This document shows, piece by piece, positions 1-8,417 of a stretch of 64,000 nt of DNA. The notes below the pieces were generated by a model. The model made no database searches, had not been told where the DNA came from, and saw nothing but the letters and a program-made list of their open reading frames with translations. The stretch covers positions 1-64,000 of the forward strand of contig KB911075.1 in assembly GCA_000383295.1 (NCBI GenBank), given 5' to 3'. The stretch is from Faecalispora sporosphaeroides DSM 1294 (lineage in GTDB: Bacteria > Bacillota > Clostridia > Oscillospirales > Acutalibacteraceae). The first letter of the stretch is position 1. The number at the start of each line of letters is the position of its first letter. The position numbers were made by a program, and so were the translations under genes.

Positions 1-270
<270 letters not shown>

Positions 271-358
271 ATAAATTCTTGGTTGGGCCTTGCTCAACTT
301 GCTTTTACTCTGTTTCTTCTTTATTCAGTTTTCAGTGCCCGTTATAAAACGGACGAAA

Positions 359-385
359 AGAGAGCATGACTGCTCTCTTTTTTTA
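359..385 (+). terminator. Rho-independent terminator after the 23S gene
   Basis: The 8-bp stem AGAGAGCA/TGCTCTCT (359-366 with 371-378) runs straight into a T run. It lies about 90 bases after the rRNA end, so it probably ends the rRNA transcript before any 5S gene. Confidence 0.88.
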
Positions 386-396
386 TATTAAAAAAG

Positions 397-430
397 TACC
401 GGCCTTTTTTGAGGGGCCGGTATTTTTATT
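397..430 (+). terminator. Second Rho-independent terminator after the 23S gene
   Basis: TACCGGCC (397-404) pairs with GGCCGGTA (415-422), followed by TTTTT. It sits just behind the first terminator, making a tandem pair that backs up termination of the strong rRNA transcript. Confidence 0.82.
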
Positions 431-722
431 TGGAGGTAGCCTTTCCTCTATAAAGCTCTCATCAGCCCCAAATAGATCATTCGATTTTGTAAATCTGACA
501 AGTATGAAAGATAATATGTCATGCATACTTGACAAAACGTGTTTCTTTGTGCTACGGTATAATCAGAAGATTGAGATAAGGAACTTTACGAATGAACTGT
601 AAGGAGAGTCTAACTTTGCTGTGGCCGCTTACTCGGCATATATGTATATGAAAAGTACCTGGCCGCTGGGTTAGAGGTGCCTGTCCCACTTGATGACTGC
701 TGACAAAACAAAGGAGTAGAAG

Positions 723-1034
723 ATGGATCGCAATGTAATTCTGGACAAAAACAAACAGGCAAAGGTTCGTGACGAAGGTACGGAATTTGTAGATAACCGT
801 GCAAGGCAAAAGGGGGAGGCCTTGTTAATGTCCTTTATGCTTCTGTTGATGATATATAATTATTTTAAGGGAATACCGAGCTATGACTTGATGACGGTAT
901 TCTGGGCTTATGGGGCAGTCACCAATTTGTACAAATATTTAGCGTATCGTCGGAAATCAGATTTGGTTACTACCATATTTACCGCTATTGCGGCACTGTG
1001 TTCTTTCATGAATTATTTTTCGCAAACTTGGTGA
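723..1034 (+). CDS. Small membrane protein paired with an Xre regulator
   Basis: This is a 103-residue protein with a polar N-terminal third (about residues 1-35, rich in Lys, Asp and Arg). It is followed by three hydrophobic stretches near residues 36-50, 56-72 and 82-98, so it is probably an integral membrane protein with a cytoplasmic head. The start is supported by AAAGGAG about 7 bases upstream. The next gene, a helix-turn-helix protein, begins 5 bases after the stop, so the two are almost certainly co-transcribed. Small membrane protein plus Xre pairs are common in Clostridia; what this one senses is unknown. A TATAAT at 558-563 lacks a good -35, so the promoter is uncertain. Confidence 0.75.
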   Translation: MDRNVILDKNKQAKVRDEGTEFVDNRARQKGEALLMSFMLLLMIYNYFKGIPSYDLMTVFWAYGAVTNLYKYLAYRRKSDLVTTIFTAIAALCSFMNYFSQTW

Positions 1035-1039
1035 GGCAT

Positions 1040-1273
1040 ATGGAGCAGGAGTTGATTTTTAAAAACCGTATCCGCATGTGGCGGGCGGAAAAGAGAATTT
1101 CACAGAGTGAGCTTGCGGAGCTGGTGGGTGTTTCGCGCCAGACGATCGGCTCAATTGAGAATCTGCAATTCTGCCCCAGCGCGCGCCTGGCGCTGCTGAT
1201 TTGTGTCGCTCTGGAGAAAAGCTTTGAAGAGGTTTTTTACTTCGATTTGGAGCAATCCCTGCCGAAGAAATGA
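1040..1273 (+). CDS. Xre-family helix-turn-helix transcriptional regulator
   Basis: This 77-residue protein is made almost entirely of a Cro/C1-type helix-turn-helix domain. Residues 8-62 contain the typical pattern RMWRAEKRISQSELAELVGV followed by SRQTIGSIEN. It resembles short YozG/antitoxin-like regulators that normally bind operators as dimers. ATG at 1040 is preferred over the upstream GTG at 998 because the longer form would overlap the preceding gene by 37 bases. It probably regulates its own two-gene unit with the small membrane protein upstream; the ligand is unknown. Confidence 0.88.
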   Translation: MEQELIFKNRIRMWRAEKRISQSELAELVGVSRQTIGSIENLQFCPSARLALLICVALEKSFEEVFYFDLEQSLPKK

Positions 1274-1386
1274 ACGCAAAGGAGAATGCATCCCCTATAA
1301 ACGATAAAATCATAATTTTACTGATTGTAATGAACATAGAATAATTTACAAGCAGTTGGCAGCCGACTGGCAATTCTTGCTGTTCC

Positions 1387-1415
1387 TTGACATTGCGGGA
1401 CGCTTCCTGTATCTT
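1387..1415 (+). promoter_or_regulatory. Sigma-A-type promoter for the ABC exporter pair
   Basis: TTGACA at 1387-1392 and TATCTT at 1410-1415 are separated by 17 bases. Transcription would start about 45 bases before the ATP-binding gene. Confidence 0.65.
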
Positions 1416-1466
1416 TAAAAAGGATGAAAAATGAGAGCTACCTGAAACAGGGTGAAAGGAAACAAT

Positions 1467-2183
1467 ATGCTGACAGTCTCAAATCTGACAAAACGATACG
1501 ACAGCCTTCTGGCAAACGACAACGTGAGCTTTGAAGTGCAGCCCGGTGAGATTGCCGTGCTGATGGGCCCGAACGGTGCGGGCAAGTCAACGACCATTAA
1601 ATGTGTTGCGGGGCTCCTGCGATTCCATGGCACCATCCTCGTCTGCGGTGTACCGAATAAAAAAGCGCAAGCGCGTCGCGTGTTTGGGTATGTGCCGGAG
1701 CTGCCTGCGCTGTTCCCGCTTTTGAGCGTGTGGGAACACATGGAGTTTATTTCCCGGGCGTATCAGCTGCAGGATTGGCGTGAGCGCGCCGAGGCCCTGC
1801 TGGACAGAATGGAGCTGACGGATAAGAAGGAGAAGCTGGGGCACGAGCTGTCAAAAGGAATGCAGCAGAAGCTGAGTCTTTGCTGTGCGCTTTTGCCGCA
1901 GCCCAAGGTGATTATGCTGGATGAGCCGCTGGTCGGTCTGGACCCGCACGCGATCAAGGAACTGAAAACGATGCTGACAGAGCTGCGTGATCAGGGCTGC
2001 GCCGTGCTTGTCAGTACCCACATGCTCGACAGTGTCGCAGAGTTCTGGGACAAGGCACTGATCATGAAATCCGGCAAAATCATGGCGATCCGTACCCGCG
2101 CGGAGATTGAGCAAAGCGGAGAAAATCTGGAACAGCTCTTCTTCTCCATTACAGAAAATGGGGATGGAGGTACTGCGGAATGA
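1467..2183 (+). CDS. ABC transporter ATP-binding protein
   Basis: This 238-residue cytoplasmic ATPase powers the permease encoded next. It has Walker A GPNGAGKST (residues 34-42), a signature loop LSKGMQQK instead of the usual LSGGQ, Walker B VIMLDEP with the following D-loop, and the switch histidine in STHML. The LSKGM form is typical of exporters of the CcmA/YhaQ type. ATG at 1467 is chosen because GAAAGGA lies 7 bases upstream; a GTG 15 bases earlier has no ribosome site. The stop overlaps the next start (ATGA), so translation is coupled. The substrate cannot be told. Confidence 0.92.
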   Translation: MLTVSNLTKRYDSLLANDNVSFEVQPGEIAVLMGPNGAGKSTTIKCVAGLLRFHGTILVCGVPNKKAQARRVFGYVPELPALFPLLSVWEHMEFISRAYQLQDWRERAEALLDRMELTDKKEKLGHELSKGMQQKLSLCCALLPQPKVIMLDEPLVGLDPHAIKELKTMLTELRDQGCAVLVSTHMLDSVAEFWDKALIMKSGKIMAIRTRAEIEQSGENLEQLFFSITENGDGGTAE

Positions 2184-3781
2184 AATCCATTTTCTACCTG
2201 ACCTGCCGGCAGGCGAAGAACTCCCTGCTGGAATTGTTCCGCCATCCGGGTAAGCTGATTGCTTATTTGTTTGTCATTGCGATGATCGTGTTTTCTGTCT
2301 TTACCAGGCAGAGCAGTGCCGTTGTGACGGGTGTCCCCGACACCCGTCTGATCGGGGGCATTTATTTCTTCGTGCTCCTGGGGCTGCTGGTGATGATACT
2401 GATGTCGGGGGTCAAGTCCGGCTCAACGTTTTTCAGTATGCCTGACGTGAATCTTCTGTTTGTATCGCCGCTTCGGCCGAATCTGATTTTGGCCTACGGC
2501 CTGGTGAAGCAGATGACGTCGATGATCCTGGTGGTCGTGTTCCTGATGCTGTATTCCCCGATGCTGATGGAAATGTTTGACCTTACGCCGGGGCAAGTTC
2601 TTATGATGCTCGTCGGCCTGGCCTTTCTGCTGATTCTGGCGCAGATTCTTTCGATGCTGCTGTATAACCTGAGCAATGGCAGCGCCGCGCGTCGCAGGAT
2701 TGTCAGCTTTGCGGTTTACGGCGCGGCGGCCGTGCCGGCTTTATTTGTGGCCGCGGGTGCGCTTCGCTCCGAAAATGTATATCAGGGTGCGCTGCAAAGC
2801 GCGTCGTCGCCGCTGCTCGATGCATTCCCGGTGGCCGGCTGGCTTCGCGGCGCGATTTTCGGGGCAATTTCCGGCAATGGCGGCCAGGCATCGCTGTATA
2901 CCGCACTGATTCTTGCTCTGACCATCGTCAGCGTAATTCTGCTCGTTAAGGGAAATCCCGATTATTACGAGGATGTTCTGCAAAGCACGGAGGTCACCTA
3001 TGTGGCGATGCAGGAGAAAAAGGCGAATGAAGACGGCACGGACTTGACGCGGATGCGCAACCGCCATGTCGTAAAAAAAGGCGGCTTTCACGGCGGATGG
3101 GGGGCGAGTACGTTCTTCTATAAGCAGCTGTGCGAAATGCGCCGTAAAAATCGCTTTGGCTTCCTGTCAACCTCTACGATTCTGATTGTGCTGATCGCGG
3201 TCGGAATGGTCGTCTTTCTGGAACGCACCTCGCGCGGCGACAGCGCCCCAATGAACGCGGAGGCGATGTACTTGTCTGTGCTGACGATGGAAATTTATCT
3301 GCTCTTTTTCTTTCAGGCGACCGCCGATTGGGTGGCGGAGCTGAAAAAGCCGTATATCTATCTGGTGCCGTCTTCTTCGCTGTCCCGGTTGATCTGGGCC
3401 AGTGTCACCACTCTGGCCAAACCGCTTGTCGACGGCGCCATAGCATTCACGGTGCTGTGGCTGTACCTGCGGGTCAGCCCGGTTATCTGGATCTGCTCCA
3501 TTCTGATGTACGCGAGCTTCGGGTGCCTGTTCACCGCAACAAGCATTCTGTTTTTCCGCCTGTTCGGTCAGCCGGCACCGAAGGGGTTGCTCGCGTTCCT
3601 GCAGCTGCTGATTCTGCTCGTTCTGGCGATTCCCGGCGGCGCTCTCGCGCTGATTGCCATGATCGCCCTGCAGCTGCCCTGGTATTTGGCGGGAATCGCG
3701 TTCTCCGCAGGGTGCATACTTGTCACACTGGGAATTTACGCCGCCTGCCACAATATTCTGGAGGCGCCGGAAATGCGGTGA
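2180..3781 (+). CDS. ABC exporter membrane protein
   Basis: This 533-residue protein is largely hydrophobic, with about ten predicted transmembrane segments in two blocks (roughly residues 15-265 and 325-530). A charged cytoplasmic stretch separates them (about 267-315, containing QEKKANEDGTDLTRMRNRH). This layout fits the 'putative ABC exporter' family that works with a separate ATPase. It overlaps the ATPase gene by 4 bases. No catalytic motif or clue to substrate is visible. No gene follows for 480 bases, so the transporter appears to be a two-gene unit. Confidence 0.85.
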   Translation: MKSIFYLTCRQAKNSLLELFRHPGKLIAYLFVIAMIVFSVFTRQSSAVVTGVPDTRLIGGIYFFVLLGLLVMILMSGVKSGSTFFSMPDVNLLFVSPLRPNLILAYGLVKQMTSMILVVVFLMLYSPMLMEMFDLTPGQVLMMLVGLAFLLILAQILSMLLYNLSNGSAARRRIVSFAVYGAAAVPALFVAAGALRSENVYQGALQSASSPLLDAFPVAGWLRGAIFGAISGNGGQASLYTALILALTIVSVILLVKGNPDYYEDVLQSTEVTYVAMQEKKANEDGTDLTRMRNRHVVKKGGFHGGWGASTFFYKQLCEMRRKNRFGFLSTSTILIVLIAVGMVVFLERTSRGDSAPMNAEAMYLSVLTMEIYLLFFFQATADWVAELKKPYIYLVPSSSLSRLIWASVTTLAKPLVDGAIAFTVLWLYLRVSPVIWICSILMYASFGCLFTATSILFFRLFGQPAPKGLLAFLQLLILLVLAIPGGALALIAMIALQLPWYLAGIAFSAGCILVTLGIYAACHNILEAPEMR

Positions 3782-4010
3782 GCGCAGTCTGGAGTTTGAT
3801 TTTAGGCCTGTCCGGGAAGCCTGCGTATCGGCTGCGTGGCAGAGAAAGGAAAAGACGATTTCATTCGTCGCGGAGGCCAATTTTTTCTAAATTTCACATT
3901 TTGCTATGAGTGGCTTCCCCCCCGCAGGGGAAGTTTGCCGGTGCAAGGCTTGCCCTCAAGCTGGGGCAGGCCTTTTTTCTGTCTTTCAAATGGTGCGCAG
4001 GGTTTCTTGT

Positions 4011-4110
4011 CTGGCTTCGCTGCGGAAAGATTTATTTTTCTTTAGTTCGCCCCGGCCTGAGGGGCAGACCTGCGCAAGCGGAATTTCCCCCTCGAGGGCA
4101 CCCGCTGAAA
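4011..4110 (+). repeat. Dispersed intergenic repeat, copy 1
   Basis: The segment has the order 'TCGCTGCGGAAAGATT...TTAGTTCGCCCCGGCCTGAGGGG...GCGCAAGCGGAATT...GGGCACCCGCTGAAAA'. The same blocks recur near 20455-20520 (reverse strand), 43211-43295, 51626-51800 and 52001-52075. A related block, GTGCAAGGCTTGCCCTCAAG, precedes it at 3941-3960. It fills most of the 479-base gap before the 5S gene. Its ORFs (for example 3906-4187) are not convincing. Confidence 0.7.
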
Positions 4111-4194
4111 ATGACGATTTGCGACAGTTTCCACCGCAGAAAAGAGGGGAAAAGACGCTGTATGAAAGTTTTTTAAATTTTTTTTAAAAAATGC

Positions 4195-4223
4195 TTGCAT
4201 TTTGTCCGACACTGTGATATTAT
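4195..4223 (+). promoter_or_regulatory. Promoter of the isolated 5S rRNA gene
   Basis: TTGCAT at 4195-4200 and TATTAT at 4218-4223 are spaced by 17 bases, with T-rich DNA just upstream that could act as an UP element. An overlapping TATAAT at 4221-4226 strengthens the -10. The 5S sequence begins about 37 bases downstream. Confidence 0.65.
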
Positions 4224-4260
4224 AATCAAGTCGCCAAGAGCGACAGCGAAAATGAATAGT

Positions 4261-4374
<114 letters not shown>

Positions 4375-4380
4375 ATCATA

Positions 4381-4413
4381 AAAGCAGCCACCCAATAGGG
4401 TGGTTGTTTTTTT
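4381..4413 (+). terminator. Rho-independent terminator of 5S rRNA
   Basis: GCAGCCACCC pairs with GGGTGGTTGT, followed by a run of seven T, directly after the 5S gene. Confidence 0.92.
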
Positions 4414-4460
4414 ATCGGAAAAGCAATTTTGGAAGAAATTGGAGATCAATAATAAGAATA

Positions 4461-4494
4461 CAAAAATCGCCCCGGAACACCGGAGCGATTTTTG
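4461..4494 (-). terminator. Terminator of bioY
   Basis: AAAAATCGC..CCGG pairs with CCGG..GCGATTTTT around an AACA loop. Read on the minus strand it ends in a T run, 30 bases after the bioY stop. Confidence 0.85.
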
Positions 4495-4523
4495 TAGGTT
4501 GCGTATGCTGTGATAGGTTTTAT

Positions 4524-5078
4524 TCAGGTAAGAGGCAACAGTTTTGCATGGTACAACGCTTTTTTCAAAGCGAGGGTTGCCGCGGCCGCAAACACGATTT
4601 TTGCCAGATCCAGCGGAACGAACGGGATCACCGTGAGGGAGAGCGCTTTTGCCAAATCCGCATGGGCCACCGCTATGAACATCAGGCAACCGGCGGCATA
4701 GCAGATCACAAGAGCGACCGAAAAGGCAATCGCCAAAGAATAAAAGCGGTTCTGCGGCAGCTTTTCCAGCAGAAGCGCGATTACAAACGCCATGATCGGG
4801 TAGGCCAGCAAAAAGCCGCCGGTCGGCCCTACCAAAATGCCAAGCCCCCCGCGGAACTGACTGAAAATCGGCAGGCCGGCGGCTCCCAACATTAAATATA
4901 CCACCAGTGCACTGAACGCGTTCTTTTTCGGCAGCAGCGCCCCGCACAGATAAATTGGAATCATCGCCAGCGAAATCGGAATCGGCGTAAAAGGCAGCAC
5001 GATGACCAGCGGCCCTAAAACCATAGTAAGCGCTGTAAACATAGCGGTCAGCGCCAAATTTTTTGTCTTCATCCTCAA
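4524..5078 (-). CDS. bioY: Biotin transporter BioY (ECF S component)
   Basis: BioY is the membrane-embedded substrate-binding subunit of the energy-coupling-factor biotin importer. The 184-residue protein has about six hydrophobic segments. It carries the family-typical blocks TPIPISLAMIPIYLCGALL near residues 31-49 and LGAAGLPIFSQFRGGLGILVGPTGGFLLAYP near residues 64-94; the Gly-rich GPTGGFLL turn is a hallmark of BioY. An ideal ribosome site (GAGGAGGT) precedes the ATG. The ATPase/T subunits are not nearby and are probably shared, as in class II ECF systems. The upstream operator indicates BirA repression by biotin. Confidence 0.95.
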   Translation of the reverse strand: MRMKTKNLALTAMFTALTMVLGPLVIVLPFTPIPISLAMIPIYLCGALLPKKNAFSALVVYLMLGAAGLPIFSQFRGGLGILVGPTGGFLLAYPIMAFVIALLLEKLPQNRFYSLAIAFSVALVICYAAGCLMFIAVAHADLAKALSLTVIPFVPLDLAKIVFAAAATLALKKALYHAKLLPLT

Positions 5079-5096
5079 GACCTCCTCATAAACTGT

Positions 5097-5125
5097 ATTA
5101 TACAGAACACGCCTTAGATTGTCAA
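5097..5125 (-). promoter_or_regulatory. bioY promoter
   Basis: On the minus strand, TTGACA (5125-5120) and TATAAT (5102-5097) are perfect consensus boxes with a 17-base spacer. The -35 box lies inside the BirA-type palindrome, so repressor binding would block polymerase. Confidence 0.88.
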
Positions 5126-5152
5126 CATATATATAATTTGCAGGTTGACAAT
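5118..5152. promoter_or_regulatory. BirA-type biotin operator
   Basis: The inverted repeat TTGTCAACA (5119-5127) and GGTTGACAA (5143-5151) is separated by 15 bases. This matches the known bacterial BirA operator layout of two 9-base half-sites spaced 14-16 bases apart. It overlaps the bioY -35 box. Assignment to BirA rests on the half-site sequence and the regulated gene; birA itself is not in the window. Confidence 0.85.
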
Positions 5153-5172
5153 ACTGGTTACAAAACCGTTTC

Positions 5173-5201
5173 TTGTACTTCTTGCATTTTTAGTGTAAAA
5201 T
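5173..5201 (+). promoter_or_regulatory. Promoter of the lipoprotein-like gene at 5255
   Basis: TTGTAC (5173-5178), a 17-base spacer, then TAAAAT (5196-5201). It is back-to-back with the bioY promoter and partly shares its control region. Confidence 0.6.
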
Positions 5202-5254
5202 ACTAATACTGCAAATTATATCCAATATAGGATATTTTAGGAAAGGATGAGCAC

Positions 5255-5974
5255 ATGCACAGATTATCTGGAATTGCGCTCTGTTTTGCGGCCTTCTTCC
5301 TGCTGTGGGGATGTATTCAGTCGCTGGAAAGGGAAGAATCCGTAGCGCTGGCCCCAAAGGCGGGCATGATAGAGGCGCAAAGCTTTGTCCAAAAGCAGCC
5401 GCTGTCTTCAGAAGAGGTGAAAGGGATTGTGCGGGGCCTTATTGACCAAGCGAAGGCAGTACAGTCGCAGATTATGATAGAGGATTTGTCCGGATCGGAC
5501 GAAAAGCGCGCGGCGGCGTTCTCCATTCAAGGTGTGCAGGATTCTGCGAACGACACGGCCGCGGGCTCTGAGAGCGCGGCGGAGAGCACGCTGGAAGGGC
5601 TTGTGCCGGTAACGGGCGGGGAATTTGATTCCTCCGAGAAAATACGGGAAGAAATGCGGTCGATTTATACGCCGGAAGCGGCAGAGGAGTACTGCTCTGA
5701 GCTGTTTGAGGGAACAGACCCGATTTTACAGGAAATTGACGGGGTGCTCTACGTCTCGCAGGATCATCCGGTTCTGTCCCCGGCAGCGATGGAGTATTTG
5801 GTAGACACGTCGGTGATCATGCGGCAGACGGTCGATGAGATCACGGTAGAGCTGACCATCCAGACCCAGGGCTCCGCACCGATGAAAAAGAATCTGTGCC
5901 TGAAAAAGCAGAGGGAAGACTGGCGGCTGGACAGCGTCGTTTTCCCGCAGCGGATTCAGCAGGACGGAAGCTGA
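5255..5974 (+). CDS. Putative exported lipoprotein of unknown function
   Basis: This 239-residue protein starts with a short hydrophobic segment (residues 4-20) ending in LLWGC, which resembles a lipobox with Cys20 as the lipid-modified residue; the Trp is atypical. The rest is acidic and soluble. An Ala/Ser/Glu-rich linker lies near residues 75-113, and the C-terminal half (about 125-238) has alternating beta-like segments ending in VELTIQ...KKQREDWRLDSVVFPQ. The family is not recognised. AAAGGATGAGC lies just upstream of the ATG and a terminator follows, so it is monocistronic. It is divergent from bioY, but no biotin link is visible. Confidence 0.75.
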   Translation: MHRLSGIALCFAAFFLLWGCIQSLEREESVALAPKAGMIEAQSFVQKQPLSSEEVKGIVRGLIDQAKAVQSQIMIEDLSGSDEKRAAAFSIQGVQDSANDTAAGSESAAESTLEGLVPVTGGEFDSSEKIREEMRSIYTPEAAEEYCSELFEGTDPILQEIDGVLYVSQDHPVLSPAAMEYLVDTSVIMRQTVDEITVELTIQTQGSAPMKKNLCLKKQREDWRLDSVVFPQRIQQDGS

Positions 5975-5980
5975 AGGCAA

Positions 5981-6008
5981 ACCCTCCCGAAAAGGAGGGC
6001 TTTTTCTT
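5981..6008 (+). terminator. Rho-independent terminator
   Basis: CCCTCC (5982-5987) pairs with GGAGGG (5994-5999), followed by CTTTTTCTTT. It ends the lipoprotein-like gene. Confidence 0.85.
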
Positions 6009-6124
6009 TGCGGTGCGCACATGGTAAAATGTGAAATGAAGGGGCAGAAACAAAGAGTAAAGCATTAAAAACCGGCGAAAATAAGAGGGAATACAAAATA
6101 AATTAAAAAAACGGCGCTTCACAC

Positions 6125-6154
6125 TTGACAAGCCCCCGCCGGTTGTGGTAGTAT
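6125..6154 (+). promoter_or_regulatory. Promoter of rplM-rpsI
   Basis: TTGACA (6125-6130), an 18-base spacer, then TAGTAT (6149-6154). It lies about 105 bases before the rplM start, leaving room for a leader. Confidence 0.7.
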
Positions 6155-6159
6155 CAGAA

Positions 6160-6250
6160 ATGCAGTTCCATCGCTTCCGCGGAGAAGCTGTTCTTTTAGG
6201 AAAAAACCCAGTTGGGTTTGCGAGGAATAAACAGAAGATTTTTTAGGAGG
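6160..6250 (+). promoter_or_regulatory. Probable L13 leader (autoregulatory 5' UTR)
   Basis: About 90 bases lie between the promoter and rplM. They contain a GC hairpin around CGCTTCCGCGGAGAAGC and a second stem AAACCCAGTTGGGTTT before the ribosome site. Firmicutes rplM genes commonly carry an 'L13 leader' bound by the protein product. The assignment is by position and the paired segments, not by covariance scoring. Confidence 0.5.
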
Positions 6251-6259
6251 AAAACGCTC

Positions 6260-6688
6260 ATGTCTACTTATATGCCCAAAGCGGGTCAGGTTGACCGCAA
6301 GTGGTATGTGATTGATGCTGCCGGTAAGCCGCTTGGCCGTGTTGCGGTACAGGCTGCTGTTTTACTGCGCGGTAAGCACAAGCCCACCTTCGCCCCCCAT
6401 GTGGATTGCGGCGATCATGTTGTCATTGTCAACTGCGCAAAGGCTGTTCTGACCGGTTCAAAGCTTCAGAAGAAGTACTATTACCACCACACGGGTTACA
6501 TCGGTAACCTGAAAGAGGTTCGTTACGACACTCTGATGCGTGAGAAGCCTGAAAGAGCAATGGAGCTTGCCGTAAAAGGCATGATTCCGGATACCACCAT
6601 TGGCCGTGCGGCGCTCACCAGACTGCGCCTGTATGCCGGCGCCGAGCATCAGCACAGCGCACAGAAGCCCGCCGAATGGGCGCTTTAA
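6260..6688 (+). CDS. rplM: Large-subunit ribosomal protein uL13
   Basis: This 142-residue protein of normal bacterial length is an early assembly protein of the 50S subunit. It has the conserved WYVIDAAGKPLGRVA near residues 14-28, GKHKP near 37-41, the VIVNC/LTGSKL segment, and KYYYHHTGY followed by a MIPDTTIGR block. ATG at 6260 is taken because AGGAGG lies 10 bases upstream; the ORF extends 48 bases further without a ribosome site. It is followed 15 bases later by rpsI in the standard rplM-rpsI pair. Confidence 0.97.
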   Translation: MSTYMPKAGQVDRKWYVIDAAGKPLGRVAVQAAVLLRGKHKPTFAPHVDCGDHVVIVNCAKAVLTGSKLQKKYYYHHTGYIGNLKEVRYDTLMREKPERAMELAVKGMIPDTTIGRAALTRLRLYAGAEHQHSAQKPAEWAL

Positions 6689-6703
6689 GGGAGGGGGATA
6701 AGT

Positions 6704-7105
6704 ATGTACGATAAGGCTCCATATTTTTACGGAACTGGAAGAAGAAAAAGCTCTGTGGCCCGCGTCAGAATCTATCAGGGAACCGGTAAGGTGACCATTA
6801 ATGACAGAAATATTGACGATTATTTCGGTCTGGAGACCCTGAAGCTGATCGTGCGTCAGCCTCTGGAGCTGACCAATGTGGCCGACAAGTTCGACGTTGT
6901 CTGCCGCGTTGCGGGCGGCGGCGTTACCGGCCAGGCCGGTGCGATCCGTCACGGAATTGCCAGAGCGCTGCTGCAGTACGACAGCGAGAACCTGCGCTCC
7001 ACTTTGAAGAAGGCAGGCTTCCTGACCCGCGACCCGAGAATGAAGGAACGCAAGAAGTACGGTTTGAAAGCGGCTCGCCGCGCACCGCAGTTCTCGAAAC
7101 GATAA
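6704..7105 (+). CDS. rpsI: Small-subunit ribosomal protein uS9
   Basis: This 133-residue protein shows [15 protein letters not shown] (about residues 9-23), [19 protein letters not shown], and the basic C-terminal tail [17 protein letters not shown], whose final Arg reaches the P-site tRNA. It sits 15 bases after rplM with GGGAGGGGG upstream. A strong GC hairpin follows the stop. Confidence 0.97.
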   Translation: MYDKAPYFYGTGRRKSSVARVRIYQGTGKVTINDRNIDDYFGLETLKLIVRQPLELTNVADKFDVVCRVAGGGVTGQAGAIRHGIARALLQYDSENLRSTLKKAGFLTRDPRMKERKKYGLKAARRAPQFSKR

Positions 7106-7128
7106 TTTTATCCCGACTGGGATTATGC

Positions 7129-7161
7129 GAAACCCCCGGGGCCATAGGCCCTGGGGGTTTC
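7129..7161 (+). terminator. GC-rich hairpin after rpsI
   Basis: GAAACCCCCGGGGCC pairs with GGCCCTGGGGGTTTC with a very short loop, 23 bases after rpsI. There is no T run, so termination may need another factor. Confidence 0.6.
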
Positions 7162-7335
7162 GTGCTGCCCGCAAGAGGGTTAGCTCTTTCTGCTTGACAA
7201 ACACCAAATGGAATCGATTGGAGGCGCACGGTGAACCGGCGCCGGCGGTCTGCTGCCGTTGACCGCCAAGCGACACCACAAGGGTGTGTCGCTGGGGTCA
7301 CAGCTCAAAACCGGACGGCTTTCAGCAAATGGACG

Positions 7336-8193
7336 TTATCCTTCCCGCAGAGCCGCCAGAAGAGAATCGCTGCCTGCCACGCCGCAGGTGAGCAGATAGC
7401 AGCTGACGGGAGGAATCGAAAAATCGAGTAAAGGAATGGGCAGCAGCATCCCCCGGTCAATCGAATCGCGCACGATGCTGGCAGGGAGGAAAGAATAGCC
7501 CTTGCCGCCACATAGGAACGGCAGCAAATTTGCGCTGCGGTCGATTTCCAGCGGAAAGGCGTGCCCTGCCGGGAACAGATCCCGAATATAGCTGCCGACC
7601 TCCTGAAACGGGAAATCACAGTATAAATAGGGGATGCCGGTCAGTTCCCGCCGCAAAATCCCCTGACCGTACTCCCGGTTTTGCGGTGCGGTTACCAGCA
7701 GCAGCTCGTCGGTGGCGAACAGAGAGCACTCGATGCCCTTTTTCGCATACGGGACATAAGAAAACGCCATGTCCAGCGTGTGATCCTGCAGCATCTGAAT
7801 CAGCGCGTGAGAATGGCCGATAACGATGTTCAGCCTGGTTTCCGGGTGGCTCAGAGAGTAATCCACCAGCCTTCGCGAGAGGTGGCAGTCGTAAATGGTG
7901 TTGGTCGAGCCGATCCGCAGAGAGAAGCGGTAGTGCGACATGCTGTTCAACTCCTCGGCGGCGCTCTGTGTCAGCTCCAGAATGCGCCGGGCATAGGCCA
8001 GAAAGCGCTCGCCCTGCTCCGTGAGCCGCAGCTGCTTTCGGCTGCGCACGAAAAGCGGTTTTCCCAGCTCGGCCTCCAGCTCCTGAATTCGGTTGCTCAC
8101 GGTCGACTGCGCCACAAACAGCTGGTTTGCGGTGTGCGTGTAATTTTTCAGTTCCGCCAGCAAAAGAAAGGTTTGGAGTGTATCGGTGTTCAT
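7336..8193 (-). CDS. LysR-family transcriptional regulator
   Basis: This 285-residue regulator has an N-terminal winged helix-turn-helix (residues 1-60) containing LQTFLLLAELKNYTHTANQL then FVAQSTVSNRIQELEAELG, followed by a LysR substrate-binding domain (about 88-280). ATG at 8193 is chosen because AGGAGG lies 8 bases upstream; the ORF runs 75 bases further. It is transcribed away from dapL with about 220 bases between starts, the classic layout for LysR control of the divergent gene. The effector is unknown; a lysine-pathway signal is a reasonable guess from context. Confidence 0.92.
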   Translation of the reverse strand: MNTDTLQTFLLLAELKNYTHTANQLFVAQSTVSNRIQELEAELGKPLFVRSRKQLRLTEQGERFLAYARRILELTQSAAEELNSMSHYRFSLRIGSTNTIYDCHLSRRLVDYSLSHPETRLNIVIGHSHALIQMLQDHTLDMAFSYVPYAKKGIECSLFATDELLLVTAPQNREYGQGILRRELTGIPYLYCDFPFQEVGSYIRDLFPAGHAFPLEIDRSANLLPFLCGGKGYSFLPASIVRDSIDRGMLLPIPLLDFSIPPVSCYLLTCGVAGSDSLLAALREG

Positions 8194-8349
8194 CAGCCTG
8201 CCTCCTGTGATAAAATCCGACCCGCTCAAGGCTTTGGGGCGGTGCTTCAAAGTCTTGAAATGGGGCATAGAAGGTGTTTGCCGCCTGCCGGGGCAGAGAG
8301 AAAACTCCTATCATCGAAAAAACGAATGACAATGATCTAAAATATCAGT

Positions 8350-8379
8350 TTTACATATCATACTACATCCTGTTATACT
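8350..8379 (+). promoter_or_regulatory. Promoter of dapL
   Basis: TTTACA (8350-8355), an 18-base spacer, then TATACT (8374-8379), in the divergent region between the LysR gene and dapL. Confidence 0.6.
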
Positions 8380-8417
8380 GTTCAATAAGAAAAGCCTGCG
8401 GGAAGGGATGGAGTGAG

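Noticed and set aside
3906-4187. Frames between the ABC exporter and the 5S gene
   Set aside because: They lie in the dispersed repeat, with no ribosome site; the product repeats are the same as in other repeat copies.
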